From Rossellomorea aquimaris (GTDB lineage Bacteria; Bacillota; Bacilli; Bacillales; Bacillaceae_B), in assembly GCF_008180865.1 (NCBI RefSeq), contig NZ_VTEX01000001.1, positions 982,713 through 1,046,712 of the forward strand: a DNA stretch of 64,000 bases, written 5' to 3'. Under the pieces are notes generated by a model. That model had not been told where the DNA came from, ran no database searches, and saw only the letters and a list, made by a program, of their open reading frames with translations. Of this stretch, positions 24,543-33,993 are shown piece by piece (the first letter of the stretch is position 1; each line of letters opens with the position of its first letter). The position numbers and the translations under genes are program-made.

Positions 24543-25448
24543 ATGGTGATGAATATAAATGGTTATACGATAGATATAGATACTTTGAGGAATTGGGGGA
24601 GGAGGCTCATTCCTGAGGTGGAGTGGTTTTATTTTGCTGATGATTATGATTCGCTTCCTATGGAGTCCATGGATTCACTTGATTATTCCCAGGTACCTAT
24701 AGACCTCCGAACCTCTTATGCTACTTGGGGAATTAGGAAAAATGCTCGATTCTATTCTAAAGTGGCTCCAGAATTATTTGTATCATTGGAAAAAGAAACA
24801 CAAGATGACATTGTGAGACAGCAATGGGAACTTGGAAGAGGACTCCTTTTCACCTTAGAAGATCTATGTGAATTACTTCAAGTCCCTACACTGGACATAC
24901 CTGCTACCACACTTGATACAGGCGAAGAGATCATCCTATTACATCGGGTCCTCTGGTATTCTCTTTCAGAAAAAACACAATTTACGTTTCTATTAAACTA
25001 CGGAGCCTTGTGGATAGATGAACAATCCATCTGGAAAGGGTTGTCTGCAGAAAGGAAACAAGCCATATCCAATCAGGCTCCCCATCTTCAACGATTGATC
25101 GATACCTTTTCATTCAAGAATGGCCCCAACTGTTTCGCTGCAGTCGCTACGGCTGTGACAAAGAACCAAGCTTATAAAGACCAATGGATGCAGGGGGAAG
25201 ATTTGCTATTGATCCTTGAACGGGCCGAGTATTCTCCAGTTGATACAACTGAATATAAGCAAGGTGATGTATTCGTTTGGTTCAATCAACACAAACAACC
25301 CATTCATGCGGCCTATGTACTGACAGGGAACTATGTCTTTAATAAGCACGGACAAACGATGTTTAATCCGTGGCAAATTTTAAAGATAGAAGATGTATTA
25401 GCATCATGGGGGCAAACTGACACGTCCGTCATAATCTTTAGACGGTAA
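24543..25448 (+). CDS. predicted papain-like (NlpC/P60-like) protein of unknown function
   Basis: The 301-residue protein has no signal peptide. The last 110 residues carry NGPNCFAAVATAV with a candidate catalytic Cys, KQGDVFVWFNQHKQPIHAAYVL with a candidate His, and FNKHGQTMFNPW. This is the Cys-then-His order of papain-like amidases. The N-terminal 190 residues are helical and unrecognised. The next gene starts 14 bases later, so they form an operon. Catalysis is inference from pattern. Confidence 0.5.
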   Translation: MVMNINGYTIDIDTLRNWGRRLIPEVEWFYFADDYDSLPMESMDSLDYSQVPIDLRTSYATWGIRKNARFYSKVAPELFVSLEKETQDDIVRQQWELGRGLLFTLEDLCELLQVPTLDIPATTLDTGEEIILLHRVLWYSLSEKTQFTFLLNYGALWIDEQSIWKGLSAERKQAISNQAPHLQRLIDTFSFKNGPNCFAAVATAVTKNQAYKDQWMQGEDLLLILERAEYSPVDTTEYKQGDVFVWFNQHKQPIHAAYVLTGNYVFNKHGQTMFNPWQILKIEDVLASWGQTDTSVIIFRR

Positions 25449-25462
25449 TAAAGGAGGTTCCT

Positions 25463-26176
25463 ATGAAAAATAAAAAGTGGTTATTTTCGCTTATCGTACT
25501 TTTCTTTATGATCCTTAGTGGGTATTTCTATCAAAAGGTGACTGACCGGACGTATGAGGGAATGACGGTCATTCCTGAAGAACATGATGACATCCCTTTA
25601 TATGATGGTTTGGAACCGACAATGATTGATTATAAAATGAAAGGCAATCACTGGGTGCATATATATGATTTTTATCTTGATGAACTTCCAAAATTGGGGT
25701 GGGAGATAAGCGAATCAGGATCAGCACTTGATGATCCTGAAGCTGAAAATGATTGGAGCGGCTTTTATTCTATCTGGAGAAAAGTAGGCTTTGATGGGGA
25801 GTTATCAATCTCATCCCATTTTAATCAAGGGGAAGACCATACAGAAGTCACGTTTGACACCCATCCAATTTATCATTCATCTGTTTGGATAGAGGGGATC
25901 CCCAAAAGCGCATGCGTATATGTGGATTCTGGTAATGGACCTTGCCAAAAGATGATTGATAAAGAAATCATTCAGTCCTTGGTTGATTTTATTAATGATG
26001 GCATTGAATGGGATGACCAATCAATCGAACCGCGTTCGCAAATAAAAACCTATAAGTTTGATCATGTAACAGTTGAAGTCCTTTACGAAGGAGACAAGGA
26101 AATTTATATAAAATCGGATAAAGGGACAAAGGTAATGAAACCAGAACCTGAATTCCTGAAACTCATTAGTCAGTAA
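25463..26176 (+). CDS. membrane-anchored or secreted protein of unknown function
   Basis: AAAGGAGG precedes the ATG. A single N-terminal hydrophobic helix (residues 5-22) anchors or exports a 210-residue acidic, beta-rich domain with two cysteines (KSACVYV and NGPCQKM) that could pair outside. YDFYLDELPKLGWEI resembles small ligand-binding modules of Bacillus lipoproteins. No family recognised. It probably works with the papain-like protein encoded just upstream. Confidence 0.55.
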   Translation: MKNKKWLFSLIVLFFMILSGYFYQKVTDRTYEGMTVIPEEHDDIPLYDGLEPTMIDYKMKGNHWVHIYDFYLDELPKLGWEISESGSALDDPEAENDWSGFYSIWRKVGFDGELSISSHFNQGEDHTEVTFDTHPIYHSSVWIEGIPKSACVYVDSGNGPCQKMIDKEIIQSLVDFINDGIEWDDQSIEPRSQIKTYKFDHVTVEVLYEGDKEIYIKSDKGTKVMKPEPEFLKLISQ

Positions 26177-26180
26177 AGTA

Positions 26181-26207
26181 AAAGGGACCTCCAATGGAAG
26201 TCCCTTT
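26181..26207. terminator. hairpin between convergent genes
   Basis: AAAGGGAC and GTCCCTTT with an inner TCC/GGA form a hairpin between the + strand exported protein and the - strand SET gene. Confidence 0.7.
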
Positions 26208-26210
26208 CAT

Positions 26211-26603
26211 TTATTCATCTTCGTTCTTATCTTTATTAAACCAAAGTGGTTCATCATTATCCACTTCGCCATTATAGTTAATGAGCAATTCTTCGCCAGC
26301 TTGAATGTCTTTATAGGCAAAAAAGTCGAAGGTATGGTTATCAAAATTTATCTCATAAGTTGTATTAGGTGTATAAGAATGATTAAACAACATTCCATAA
26401 CCTAATAGAAGTGCTGTATGATTGATTCCGTATTCAAATACATAATCCGCCAGGAACGTTTTCTCAATATGTTCATGTTCCTCATTGGGATAGGGGATGA
26501 CTGGTGCTTCATGAACCAGCTCTCCTTTGGCTATATCTCTTTTTGCAAAAACGCCGCGATTAAGATCACCGTCACTAAGGGACGATATTTTCACTTCGAT
26601 CAT
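26211..26603 (-). CDS. SET-domain protein
   Basis: The 130-residue protein is a minimal SET domain, the fold of lysine methyltransferases that use S-adenosylmethionine. RGVFAKRDIAKGELVHEAP forms the N-terminal SET strand, LLGYGMLFNHSYTPNT holds the NHS-x-x-PN motif, and AGEELLINYNGE the C-terminal catalytic Tyr loop. Pre- and post-SET zinc sites are absent. Small SET proteins occur sporadically in bacteria; the substrate is unknown. It is a single gene with AAGGTGG-type initiation. Confidence 0.82.
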   Translation of the reverse strand: MIEVKISSLSDGDLNRGVFAKRDIAKGELVHEAPVIPYPNEEHEHIEKTFLADYVFEYGINHTALLLGYGMLFNHSYTPNTTYEINFDNHTFDFFAYKDIQAGEELLINYNGEVDNDEPLWFNKDKNEDE

Positions 26604-26695
26604 TATGCCACCTTCTTTCTAAATCCTTTAACTTAGTAAGCTTGACACGAACTGGATAGAAATGCAACATCCAATCTTTATTGTGGCCTGCCTAC

Positions 26696-28009
26696 TTAAA
26701 ACAAATTCCCAAAAAATGCTTGAATGCTTCGTGCACTTCGTACTAGCCAGCTAGCCTTTTCTACTGATTCAGCGGCATAAATATCAACTTTATAGGAAGG
26801 CTGTTTTTCATCAAAGATATACTCATTCTTTTCCGGGGTTTCAATTATCATTTCTCCGATCTTTTCTCCTTTTTCAATTGGAGCTTGAAGGGTACCATCA
26901 TCATTAAGCTTTTCTTCATCTAATTTGACTGAAGTTTTCACTTTATCTTTCTCATCTTTTGTTACTCGAATGGAGAGAGGCTTGTCTATCTTGATGGTTA
27001 CCGATTGTTCTTTACCGTCAGGAACCTCTAACGTTGGTTCCTTATTCTTATCAATATCACTCAAACTATATTTAACCGTCTCAAACTCATCAAATCCATA
27101 ATCAAGAAGTTCTGTTGTTTGAATAAATCGCTCGGCACTGCTGGGCTGACCATATTCATCTTTGGCATCTAAGATGACTGAAATATATCGTACCCCATCC
27201 CGCTCTGCAGTTCCGGTAAAAGTAGAACCTGCAAAGGGTGTCGTACCTGTCTTTAATCCATCTGCACCTTTATAAAAATAAGATTTATCTTTCAATAGGC
27301 CGTTTGTATTCTTCATAACGAGTTCTTCATCTGTACCCGGTCTGAAGATTTTGGAAGAGAGACCCGATGTTTCTAATACTTCCGGAAAATCATGAATGAG
27401 GTAATACGCCAAAGTGGCCATATCTTCAGCCGATACCATGTTTTCATCATTCACATCGGTTCCTTTTGGAAACATGCCGAGCATATCATAGTTACTTAAA
27501 CCGGAAGAATTAACAAATTGATAATTTTCAAAGCCGAGTTCCTTCGCCTTTGCATTCATCCGCTTTACAAATTCACCCTCGGAACCTGCTACAACTTCGG
27601 AAAGTGCAATTGCTGCACCATTTCCTGATTTGATCACCATGGCATCATACAGTTCTCTTACTGTATACTCTCCGTCCGCTCTTAAGGGGACATTGCTCAA
27701 GCCGGGTGCATTCGCCAATTGATAGACTTTGTCGCTTACTTTATACTTTTGATCCCATTTAATCTTTCCTTCTTCAATGGCTTCTAACACAAGGTATTCT
27801 GTCATCATTTTCGTCATGCTGGCAATTCCGAGGAGCTGATCTTCATGTTCCTTATACACAATCTTACCGGTATCTGCTTCCACTAAAATCGCAGCATCTG
27901 CATTAATATCTAATTTTGTCTTCCCATGCGCCGTTTGCTGAAAAGGCGTCATGGCCATAAGGGATATCATCAAAACCGACAGGCTATGCTTCACCATATT
28001 CTTTTTCAA
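26696..28009 (-). CDS. dacA: D-alanyl-D-alanine carboxypeptidase (PBP5 type)
   Basis: The enzyme trims the terminal D-Ala from peptidoglycan pentapeptides outside the membrane. It has a signal peptide to about residue 29, active-site S64-M-T-K67, SGN in KSGNGAAIALSE, and KTG in DGLKTGTTPFAG. A beta-rich PBP5 C-terminal domain and an amphipathic C-terminal membrane anchor (SWLVRSARSIQAFFGNLF) follow. At 437 residues it is full length. The start is TTG 28009 because GGAGGT lies six bases upstream; the ATG at 28030 would place that site inside the gene. Confidence 0.9.
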   Translation of the reverse strand: MKKNMVKHSLSVLMISLMAMTPFQQTAHGKTKLDINADAAILVEADTGKIVYKEHEDQLLGIASMTKMMTEYLVLEAIEEGKIKWDQKYKVSDKVYQLANAPGLSNVPLRADGEYTVRELYDAMVIKSGNGAAIALSEVVAGSEGEFVKRMNAKAKELGFENYQFVNSSGLSNYDMLGMFPKGTDVNDENMVSAEDMATLAYYLIHDFPEVLETSGLSSKIFRPGTDEELVMKNTNGLLKDKSYFYKGADGLKTGTTPFAGSTFTGTAERDGVRYISVILDAKDEYGQPSSAERFIQTTELLDYGFDEFETVKYSLSDIDKNKEPTLEVPDGKEQSVTIKIDKPLSIRVTKDEKDKVKTSVKLDEEKLNDDGTLQAPIEKGEKIGEMIIETPEKNEYIFDEKQPSYKVDIYAAESVEKASWLVRSARSIQAFFGNLF

Positions 28010-28159
28010 ATCAGTACCTCCAAAAAACAATTTTACGCAACCAAATTATTTTACCATACAAGCCTCACAAACACCCCAATTCACCACAACCTTTTCAAAT
28101 CGTTCATATTATTGTAAATAATTGTTTCACGCAAAAAAGTAAAATGTTACCATAATAAG

Positions 28160-28229
28160 AGGGACGGACCTCCATTGAACCCTGGAAATAAGAGTGTCCC
28201 ATTCTTTGGATAAATGGAGGTCCGTCCCT
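28160..28229. repeat. inverted pair of the dispersed 12-mer (copies 5 and 6)
   Basis: Copies at 28160-28171 (+) and 28218-28229 (-) extend to a 17-bp perfect inverted repeat AGGGACGGACCTCCATT around about 36 bases. It stands alone in the gap between the divergent dacA and permease genes, where no terminator is needed. Confidence 0.88.
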
Positions 28230-28253
28230 AAACTGACAAAGGGATGGAACTGT

Positions 28254-29123
28254 ATGGTGAGAAGAGTGTGGCAGGTATGTTTTGAGTTGGGGTTGATTTT
28301 GTTTGGGATTATATTGGTAAGTGCAACGTCTGCACTGTTTGAGGGTCAGACGTTTTCATTACATCGTTTTTTCGTTGTGTTGATGGATGTCGGGGAAGAG
28401 CTTCTGACACCGCAAGCGATCATTTACGAGAACCCGAGTTCCGGGGAGGAAAGAAGTTTGTTTCCCATTATATTTTTAGCCTATTGGAGCAGTATCAGGA
28501 TCTTTTTTCTGGCTCTGGTTATTTCCATATTGCTTTCTACGATATTATTAATCGGTTATTATTCTTTGGGGGAATATTTCAGAAAAGGTATTCAGACAGT
28601 TGGTTTTTTAATAGGGGGTCTACCCGATCTTTTCGTGATTGCTCTTTTTCAATTGGGGATCGTCTGGTATTTTAAACAAACCGGAATCTTGATCTTAGAC
28701 GTGGCATCAGTAGGTGAAAACCAGGTGATACTGCTACCGGCTATCACTCTATGTATACTTCCTACATTTTTCTTTTTCACCAACATGATTGTCTTCTTAA
28801 AGGATGAGGAGGGGAAGCCTTATATAGAATTGGCGAAAAGCAAAGGACTTGGGAGGTTTACTATACTTTTTAGCCATACGATTCGAAATGTGTTGATCAG
28901 TTTAACCTATCACGGCAAACAAATCGTTTGGATGATGCTTTCGAATCTACTTGTTTTGGAATATCTGTTTAATGTATTTGGTGTCACTTCATTCTTATTT
29001 TCCTACAATCAGCCTTCCATATTTGCGATAACTTCCATTCTCCTGTTCATTCCGCTCTATCTTGTGCTAAAAAGCCTTCAGGCACTCATTGGGAAGAAAA
29101 TCGGGAAGGAGATGAGCCTATGA
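28254..29123 (+). CDS. Opp/Dpp-type ABC transporter permease (B-like)
   Basis: The 289-residue protein has six hydrophobic segments and the permease EAA-type loop YIELAKSKGLGRFTILFSHT, which contacts the ATPase. The B-type N-terminus with one helix and an extracellular loop is present. ATG 28254 lies behind AAAGGGATGG; the longer frame from 28194 starts inside the repeat. The next permease gene overlaps by 4 bases. No ATPase or binding-protein gene lies in this window, so the partner subunits must be encoded elsewhere. Confidence 0.75.
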   Translation: MVRRVWQVCFELGLILFGIILVSATSALFEGQTFSLHRFFVVLMDVGEELLTPQAIIYENPSSGEERSLFPIIFLAYWSSIRIFFLALVISILLSTILLIGYYSLGEYFRKGIQTVGFLIGGLPDLFVIALFQLGIVWYFKQTGILILDVASVGENQVILLPAITLCILPTFFFFTNMIVFLKDEEGKPYIELAKSKGLGRFTILFSHTIRNVLISLTYHGKQIVWMMLSNLLVLEYLFNVFGVTSFLFSYNQPSIFAITSILLFIPLYLVLKSLQALIGKKIGKEMSL

Positions 29124-30133
29124 AATCGAATCGTTATGATTGGATGAGCTTCATTGGTTTCTCAAGTATACTCATTGTTCTTCTATCTTGGAGTATGGCG
29201 TACAATCTCTCAAATGAGGAAATTTCACAGACTCTCATCCTGTTCAATGATGAAGGAAAAGTCCTTGGAGATTCACCTTTCCCGCCATCCATTCAGTTTC
29301 CTTTTGGAACAGATCGAGATGGCTATCATATGACCGATAAAATCATTCAAGGAGCACAATATACGTTAGGTGCAGCCATCACTATATCATTTCTTAGTTT
29401 TCTTCTGGCTTTCCTGTTTGGAATTGCAGGAGGATTCACGAAAAGCAGGCTCAGAATCGTCACTCAGAAGGTTTTTACATCACTTTATTTCATCCCACAA
29501 TCGATTATAGCTTATAACATTCTTCACCCTTTACTGTGGGAGCCTATGGAAGGGTTTCAGACTTCGCTAGTAGAAAGGATGGTCGTTGAAATCGTCGTTC
29601 TGGCCATCATCGTCACTCCTACGACCGCCATCTTGATCGCAAGCGAAGCTGAACAGATTCTTCAAGAGGAATTCATCATTTCCTCAAGGGTCCTTGGTGC
29701 ACGTTCTTTCTACATATTTTATAAGCATCTTATGCCTCATCTTAAGAACCGGCTATTTGTCATTTATCCCAAAATTGTGATACAAGTCCTTCTGATCATT
29801 GCTCACTTGGGGTTTTTCACTTTGTTTTTCGGAGGAACAGATATCTGCTATCAACCATTTTGCCATCCACCGAAGCCATTCGTCCAGGAATGGTCAGGAT
29901 TGATGGGAACAAATTATTCAGAATTGTACAATGCGTGGTGGATATTTCTCATGCCCATGATCTGTTTCGCCCTCACCATTCTCTTGCTGAATGGAATCGC
30001 TCATTCATTAGAGAGAATCTTGGAGAGAAATGTTTCAAGGAGTAATCCAACAGTAACTCTAAGGGACAATGAGACTTATAAACCAGTGGAATTGAATGAA
30101 GAAAGTTTTACATTAAGGGGACTGCGTAAATGA
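29120..30133 (+). CDS. Opp/Dpp-type ABC transporter permease (C-like)
   Basis: The 337-residue protein has an N-terminal helix, the FGTDRDGYHMTDKIIQGAQYTLG entry segment (in part) of OppC/DppC permeases, and the ATPase-contact loop EFIISSRVLGARSFYIFYKHL. A loop with two cysteines (DICYQPFCHPPKP) before the last helix is unusual. It overlaps the upstream permease as ATGA and forms a heterodimer with it, by analogy. The substrate is probably a peptide or similar small molecule. A peptidoglycan-peptide carboxypeptidase gene follows 81 bases later. Confidence 0.75.
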   Translation: MKSNRYDWMSFIGFSSILIVLLSWSMAYNLSNEEISQTLILFNDEGKVLGDSPFPPSIQFPFGTDRDGYHMTDKIIQGAQYTLGAAITISFLSFLLAFLFGIAGGFTKSRLRIVTQKVFTSLYFIPQSIIAYNILHPLLWEPMEGFQTSLVERMVVEIVVLAIIVTPTTAILIASEAEQILQEEFIISSRVLGARSFYIFYKHLMPHLKNRLFVIYPKIVIQVLLIIAHLGFFTLFFGGTDICYQPFCHPPKPFVQEWSGLMGTNYSELYNAWWIFLMPMICFALTILLLNGIAHSLERILERNVSRSNPTVTLRDNETYKPVELNEESFTLRGLRK

Positions 30134-30214
30134 TGTTTAACCATTCACATCCCCATCTCTTGTAGCAAGTCTACCAATCTGGTAAAATTATCTAAAAAAG
30201 TTTGGAGAGAGATT

Positions 30215-31228
30215 ATGATTACATACCCAATACTAAAAAAACACGCAACCCTAGGTGTGACCGCCCCTTCATCGGGAGTACCCTCGGAACTACATGACAT
30301 TCTCAAGCAGTCGATCGAAAAAATGGAAAGCAAAGGTTACACTGTTCAGTGCGGAGAGACTGTGTGGACGCAGAGTAAAGCTAAATCTTCCTCTGCTCAA
30401 AAAAGAGCGGCAGAATTGAACCAAATGTTGCAGGCCGAAGAAATCTCCCTTGTCATCCCACCATGGGGAGGTCAACTTCTCATAGAAATCCTGGACCTCA
30501 TTGATTATGAAAAAATCAAATCGAAATGGCTGCTGGGTTATTCCGACACGTGTGTGCTCTTACTGGCACTAACATTAAAAACCGGAATCGCCACTGCACA
30601 TGGAACCAATCTTGTTGATTTAAGAGGGGAGTACTCCGATCCAACGACGGCACAATGGGAATCCGTTCTCTCTACGAAAGAAGGGTCTTCTGTTATTCAG
30701 TATTCATCCCAACACTATCAAAAAGAATGGAATCACGACCAGCCTTCTCCAACAGTTTTTCACTTAACAGAGCCAACTGTTTGGAAAACCGCAGGGAAAC
30801 AAGATGTACAGGTCAATGGACGTCTACTCGGAGGCTGCATAGATGTCATCAGGCATTTGATCGGAACGCCTTACGGAAATATAGCAGACTTTAGAGAGAA
30901 GCATATAAAGAATGAATCCATCCTGTGGTACTTTGAAAACTGTGAATTAACGACAGCTGATCTTCGCCGTTCACTACTACAGATGAAATTAGCCGGCTGG
31001 TTTGAACAATCTTCCGGAATTCTCTTTGGAAGAAGTGCTAGCAACACGCCTGTTGGTGATTATATGATTGAAGATGTCTACCAAGAGCTATCAGACGAGC
31101 TACAGATTCCAATCGTGTATGATATTGACTGTGGGCATCAGCCTCCTCAAATTACATTTATCAATGGAGCATATGGAGAGGTAGAAGTTTCAGGTGGAAA
31201 AGGAAAAGTCATACAATCATTCAAATAA
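30215..31228 (+). CDS. LD-carboxypeptidase (S66 family)
   Basis: S66 enzymes cleave LD bonds of murein tetrapeptides or acylated microcin-type compounds in the cytoplasm. GVTAPSSGVPSEL opens the fold, LLGYSDTCVLLLAL carries the nucleophile Ser, WYFENCELTTADLRRSL the Glu, and DIDCGHQPPQITFINGA the His of the triad. The 337-residue length is typical. Its position behind two oligopeptide-type permeases suggests import and recycling of wall peptides, as in the ykf/dpp operon of B. subtilis; that link is inference. Confidence 0.82.
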   Translation: MITYPILKKHATLGVTAPSSGVPSELHDILKQSIEKMESKGYTVQCGETVWTQSKAKSSSAQKRAAELNQMLQAEEISLVIPPWGGQLLIEILDLIDYEKIKSKWLLGYSDTCVLLLALTLKTGIATAHGTNLVDLRGEYSDPTTAQWESVLSTKEGSSVIQYSSQHYQKEWNHDQPSPTVFHLTEPTVWKTAGKQDVQVNGRLLGGCIDVIRHLIGTPYGNIADFREKHIKNESILWYFENCELTTADLRRSLLQMKLAGWFEQSSGILFGRSASNTPVGDYMIEDVYQELSDELQIPIVYDIDCGHQPPQITFINGAYGEVEVSGGKGKVIQSFK

Positions 31229-31234
31229 CCAATA

Positions 31235-31262
31235 AAAAACGTCCTGCTCCAGGACGTTTTTT
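31235..31262. terminator. bidirectional terminator
   Basis: AAAAAACGTCCTG and CAGGACGTTTTTT form a symmetric hairpin with A/U flanks, serving the carboxypeptidase (+) and the next - strand gene. Confidence 0.9.
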
Positions 31263-31266
31263 CTGC

Positions 31267-31659
31267 TTACTTCTTCAAAAAATTATATCGTTTTTCATTC
31301 AACATCCACATGATGTATCCCCATACCCATCCGCCTGCTACACAGCATACGATTAAAAGGGGAAGGTAGTCTCTGACCACTACATACAGAATCACTGAAA
31401 ATACCAATCCAGTAAACAACGACCCATATACAACTGAAAAGAACCATTTCCCTTTATTTCGAATGGTTTCCCATCGTCTCCAGTAGTCGCCATCCTGTTC
31501 CCTGCTGTTGATAAAGAAAACACAGGCATTCATAAAAAAGATAAGGCTGATGACCAGATACATGTAGGATTTTGGGTCTAACCAAAACACTAGAAAATTA
31601 ATCACAGATGTGAAGGAGAACATGATATATATTAGTTTATTTTGTTTTATTTTTTCCAT
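31267..31659 (-). CDS. four-helix membrane protein of unknown function
   Basis: The 130-residue protein has four predicted helices in two pairs (residues 9-27, 32-50, 72-93, 98-118) with a charged loop NSREQDGDYWRRWETIRNKG between them. A GGGGGCG run precedes the ATG. I do not recognise the family. It is convergent with the LD-carboxypeptidase. Confidence 0.55.
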   Translation of the reverse strand: MEKIKQNKLIYIMFSFTSVINFLVFWLDPKSYMYLVISLIFFMNACVFFINSREQDGDYWRRWETIRNKGKWFFSVVYGSLFTGLVFSVILYVVVRDYLPLLIVCCVAGGWVWGYIMWMLNEKRYNFLKK

Positions 31660-31850
31660 TTCAGCGCCCCCGATTCTTATGTATTATATCAAACAGCTTT
31701 CAATAACGACCAACAAATTCCAAGATATTAAAGGAAATTGCCTGCAGCTTCTAGAAGACTAATGAGGACCAGAATGAAGATGAGGGAGTTTTTTGTAATG
31801 ATCGCAAATGACTTTAACACTCAAGATAAGGATATTATGGGATTGGGTTT

Positions 31851-32333
31851 ATGGTAACGCCTAAAAGAATTCACATCATAGGCTCCGTCGGAAGCGGAAA
31901 ATCCACACTCGCTCGCAAGCTTTCAAGCGAAAAAGGGATTCCCTATTATGAACTTGATGATGTGATGTGGAGAAGACACCCCGATGGTGATAGTAGAAAT
32001 ACGGAAGCCCATCGAAGTGACATACTTACCTCAATACTAAATCGGGAATCATGGATCATCGAAGGCGTACATTACCAAGAATGGATGTACAAATGTCTTG
32101 AAGAGGCAGAGCTTATCATCTTTCTTGATACACCTAAATGGAAGCGGAACTACAGGATACTCAAACGCTACGTCGAAGAGAAATATGGATTCAAAAAAGG
32201 GAACTACAAGCAAACCTTAACGATGCTTAGAAAAATGCATGGATGGAATCGCCACTACGAAGAGCAAGAAAAGCCCATCGTCATGCGAATTCTCGAACCC
32301 TATCAATATAAAGTTAACATCCAAAAAGGATAA
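31851..32333 (+). CDS. P-loop kinase-like protein (FlaR/topology-modulation type)
   Basis: The 160-residue protein has a Walker A GSVGSGKSTLARKL at the N-terminus, an acidic YELDDVMWRRHPDG segment and a LIFLDTPKWKRNYRILKRY region with the lid arginines. This is the pattern of small adenylate-kinase-like proteins often named DNA topology modulation protein or FlaR. The true substrate of the family is unknown. An acetyltransferase gene starts 13 bases after it, so they form one unit. Confidence 0.75.
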   Translation: MVTPKRIHIIGSVGSGKSTLARKLSSEKGIPYYELDDVMWRRHPDGDSRNTEAHRSDILTSILNRESWIIEGVHYQEWMYKCLEEAELIIFLDTPKWKRNYRILKRYVEEKYGFKKGNYKQTLTMLRKMHGWNRHYEEQEKPIVMRILEPYQYKVNIQKG

Positions 32334-32346
32334 AGGAGCAATCAGC

Positions 32347-32892
32347 ATGTTTACATATAAACTAAACGACGAATTAGAATTAAGGCTTCTCGATATACAG
32401 GATGCTGAACGAATCCATGAACTGACTGATCAGTCAAGATCCTATCTGCGTGAGTGGCTCCCATGGGTGGATTACTCAAAAACGGTTGAGGATTCAACGG
32501 AATTTATTAAAGCTACACGTTTAGGCTTCGCGAATAATAAGAGCTTAACTACTGGCATCATTTATCAAAATGAAATAGTTGGAGTAGCGGGATTCAACGT
32601 ACTTGATTGGGCGAACAAAGTGGCATACATCGGCTATTGGCTAGGTGAAGGCTACCAAGGAAAAGGAATTATGACGACAGTTGCAAAGGGACTCACGACT
32701 TACGCATTTGACTACTATAAAATGAACAAAGTCGAGATAACCGCTGCAGAATTCAACCATCGCAGTCGGGCAATACCCGAGCGTCTTGGTTTCAAGGAAG
32801 AAGGGAAGTTGAGGCAAAGAGAATGGATTTACGATCATTTCGTGGATCATATTGTATATGGGATGCTCGCAGACGAGTGGAAGATGTCTTGA
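32347..32892 (+). CDS. RimJ/RimL-type GNAT acetyltransferase
   Basis: The 181-residue protein matches the ribosomal-protein N-acetyltransferase branch (YdaF-like): REWLPWVDYSKTVEDSTEFI, IGYWLGEGYQGKGIMTTV as motif A, and NHRSRAIPERLGFKEEG as motif B. ATG 32347 sits behind AAAGGAGC. The target may be a ribosomal protein or a small amine. Its stop overlaps the TTG start of the next gene by 4 bases. Confidence 0.82.
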   Translation: MFTYKLNDELELRLLDIQDAERIHELTDQSRSYLREWLPWVDYSKTVEDSTEFIKATRLGFANNKSLTTGIIYQNEIVGVAGFNVLDWANKVAYIGYWLGEGYQGKGIMTTVAKGLTTYAFDYYKMNKVEITAAEFNHRSRAIPERLGFKEEGKLRQREWIYDHFVDHIVYGMLADEWKMS

Positions 32893-33903
32893 AAAAGACC
32901 GTACAAGAACCACTAAAGGAATTGATCTCCTGGGTTGAAGACATTAAACATAAAAACGGGAGTTCTGCTGCATCCCTTTATATAATAAAAGATGACCAAG
33001 TTGTTTTGGAGCATTATAGCGGAAGGCACTCCCATGAAAAAAATTCTTCTCATATCACAGAAAAGGCTCAATATAATGTAGCTTCTGCCCGAAAGCTATT
33101 TAGGCCTTACGATTGCCTACGCTTTACATGATAAATATATCTCTGGCCTAGATGATCCAATCACTCAGTATTTTCCTGAGTTTGATAAAGATCTGTATAA
33201 AGACACAACGATCCGTCATCTTGTAACCCATTCCCACGGACTCGATTCCGATGAATATGGATACATATTTCGGGAACTCAAGCCTGGTAGCAGCTGGGCA
33301 TACCGTAACGTGGGTGTGGATATAATGACAAAATTAATTCACCGACTTTATGGGAAAGGGTTCCCGCAACTTTTAAACGAGAGGGTTTTTACTCCTTTGG
33401 GGTTTAGTGAAACGGGATGGAGAACGGAACCAGATGAAAATCTTGTACCTATCATCGACCGCATTGATAAACCTGCACTCCCTGAACTCGGGACAGTCTC
33501 AGATGGCACGGAGAAGAATTTATTTGTATCTCCCAGGGAATTTGCTCTCTGGGGGCAGCTGCATGTTCAGAAAGGCATGATGAATGGAAGACAAATCGTC
33601 CCCTCTAAAGTGATTGAGACTGCCACCACCATTCAGAATGTTTCGTATTCTGATTCCACTATTCCTGGGAACGGTCTGTTTTGGTACGTTCAAGATATTC
33701 CACGAAATAAAAGTGAACTGGGGGGGAGGGTACCTTCAGGTGCTTATCAAATAGTAGGTGTCACCGGTCCGACGATTCTTGTTATTCCTGCTTATAATGT
33801 GGTGGTGGCAAAGATGTATAACAAGCGATACAACTACGGAGGGGACCAATACCTTTATTATTTACGGGAGTTCAGTAATAAAGTGGCAGACCTATTTTCC
33901 TGA
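32889..33903 (+). pseudogene. beta-lactamase-family serine hydrolase with a frameshift at the active site
   Basis: The first frame, from TTG 32889, encodes about 68 residues up to NVASARK, the SxxK nucleophile motif. Just after it, near 33091-33095, the frame changes. The second frame continues with SYLGLTIAYALHDKYISGLD and runs intact to 33903, including the Tyr-x-Asn motif in AYRNVG and the conserved TPLGFSETGW. The bases CGAAAGC read as if two A were lost from an A run. Restoring them gives a normal 340-residue beta-lactamase-like hydrolase. It is either a recent pseudogene or a sequencing error. Confidence 0.8.
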
Positions 33904-33993
33904 AGAATGATTAAACAATAGGTCAGGGAATGGATTACCAAATATTCGGAAACACTAATGGCTATATTATGAGTCGGGTTATGGGGGGATCCC

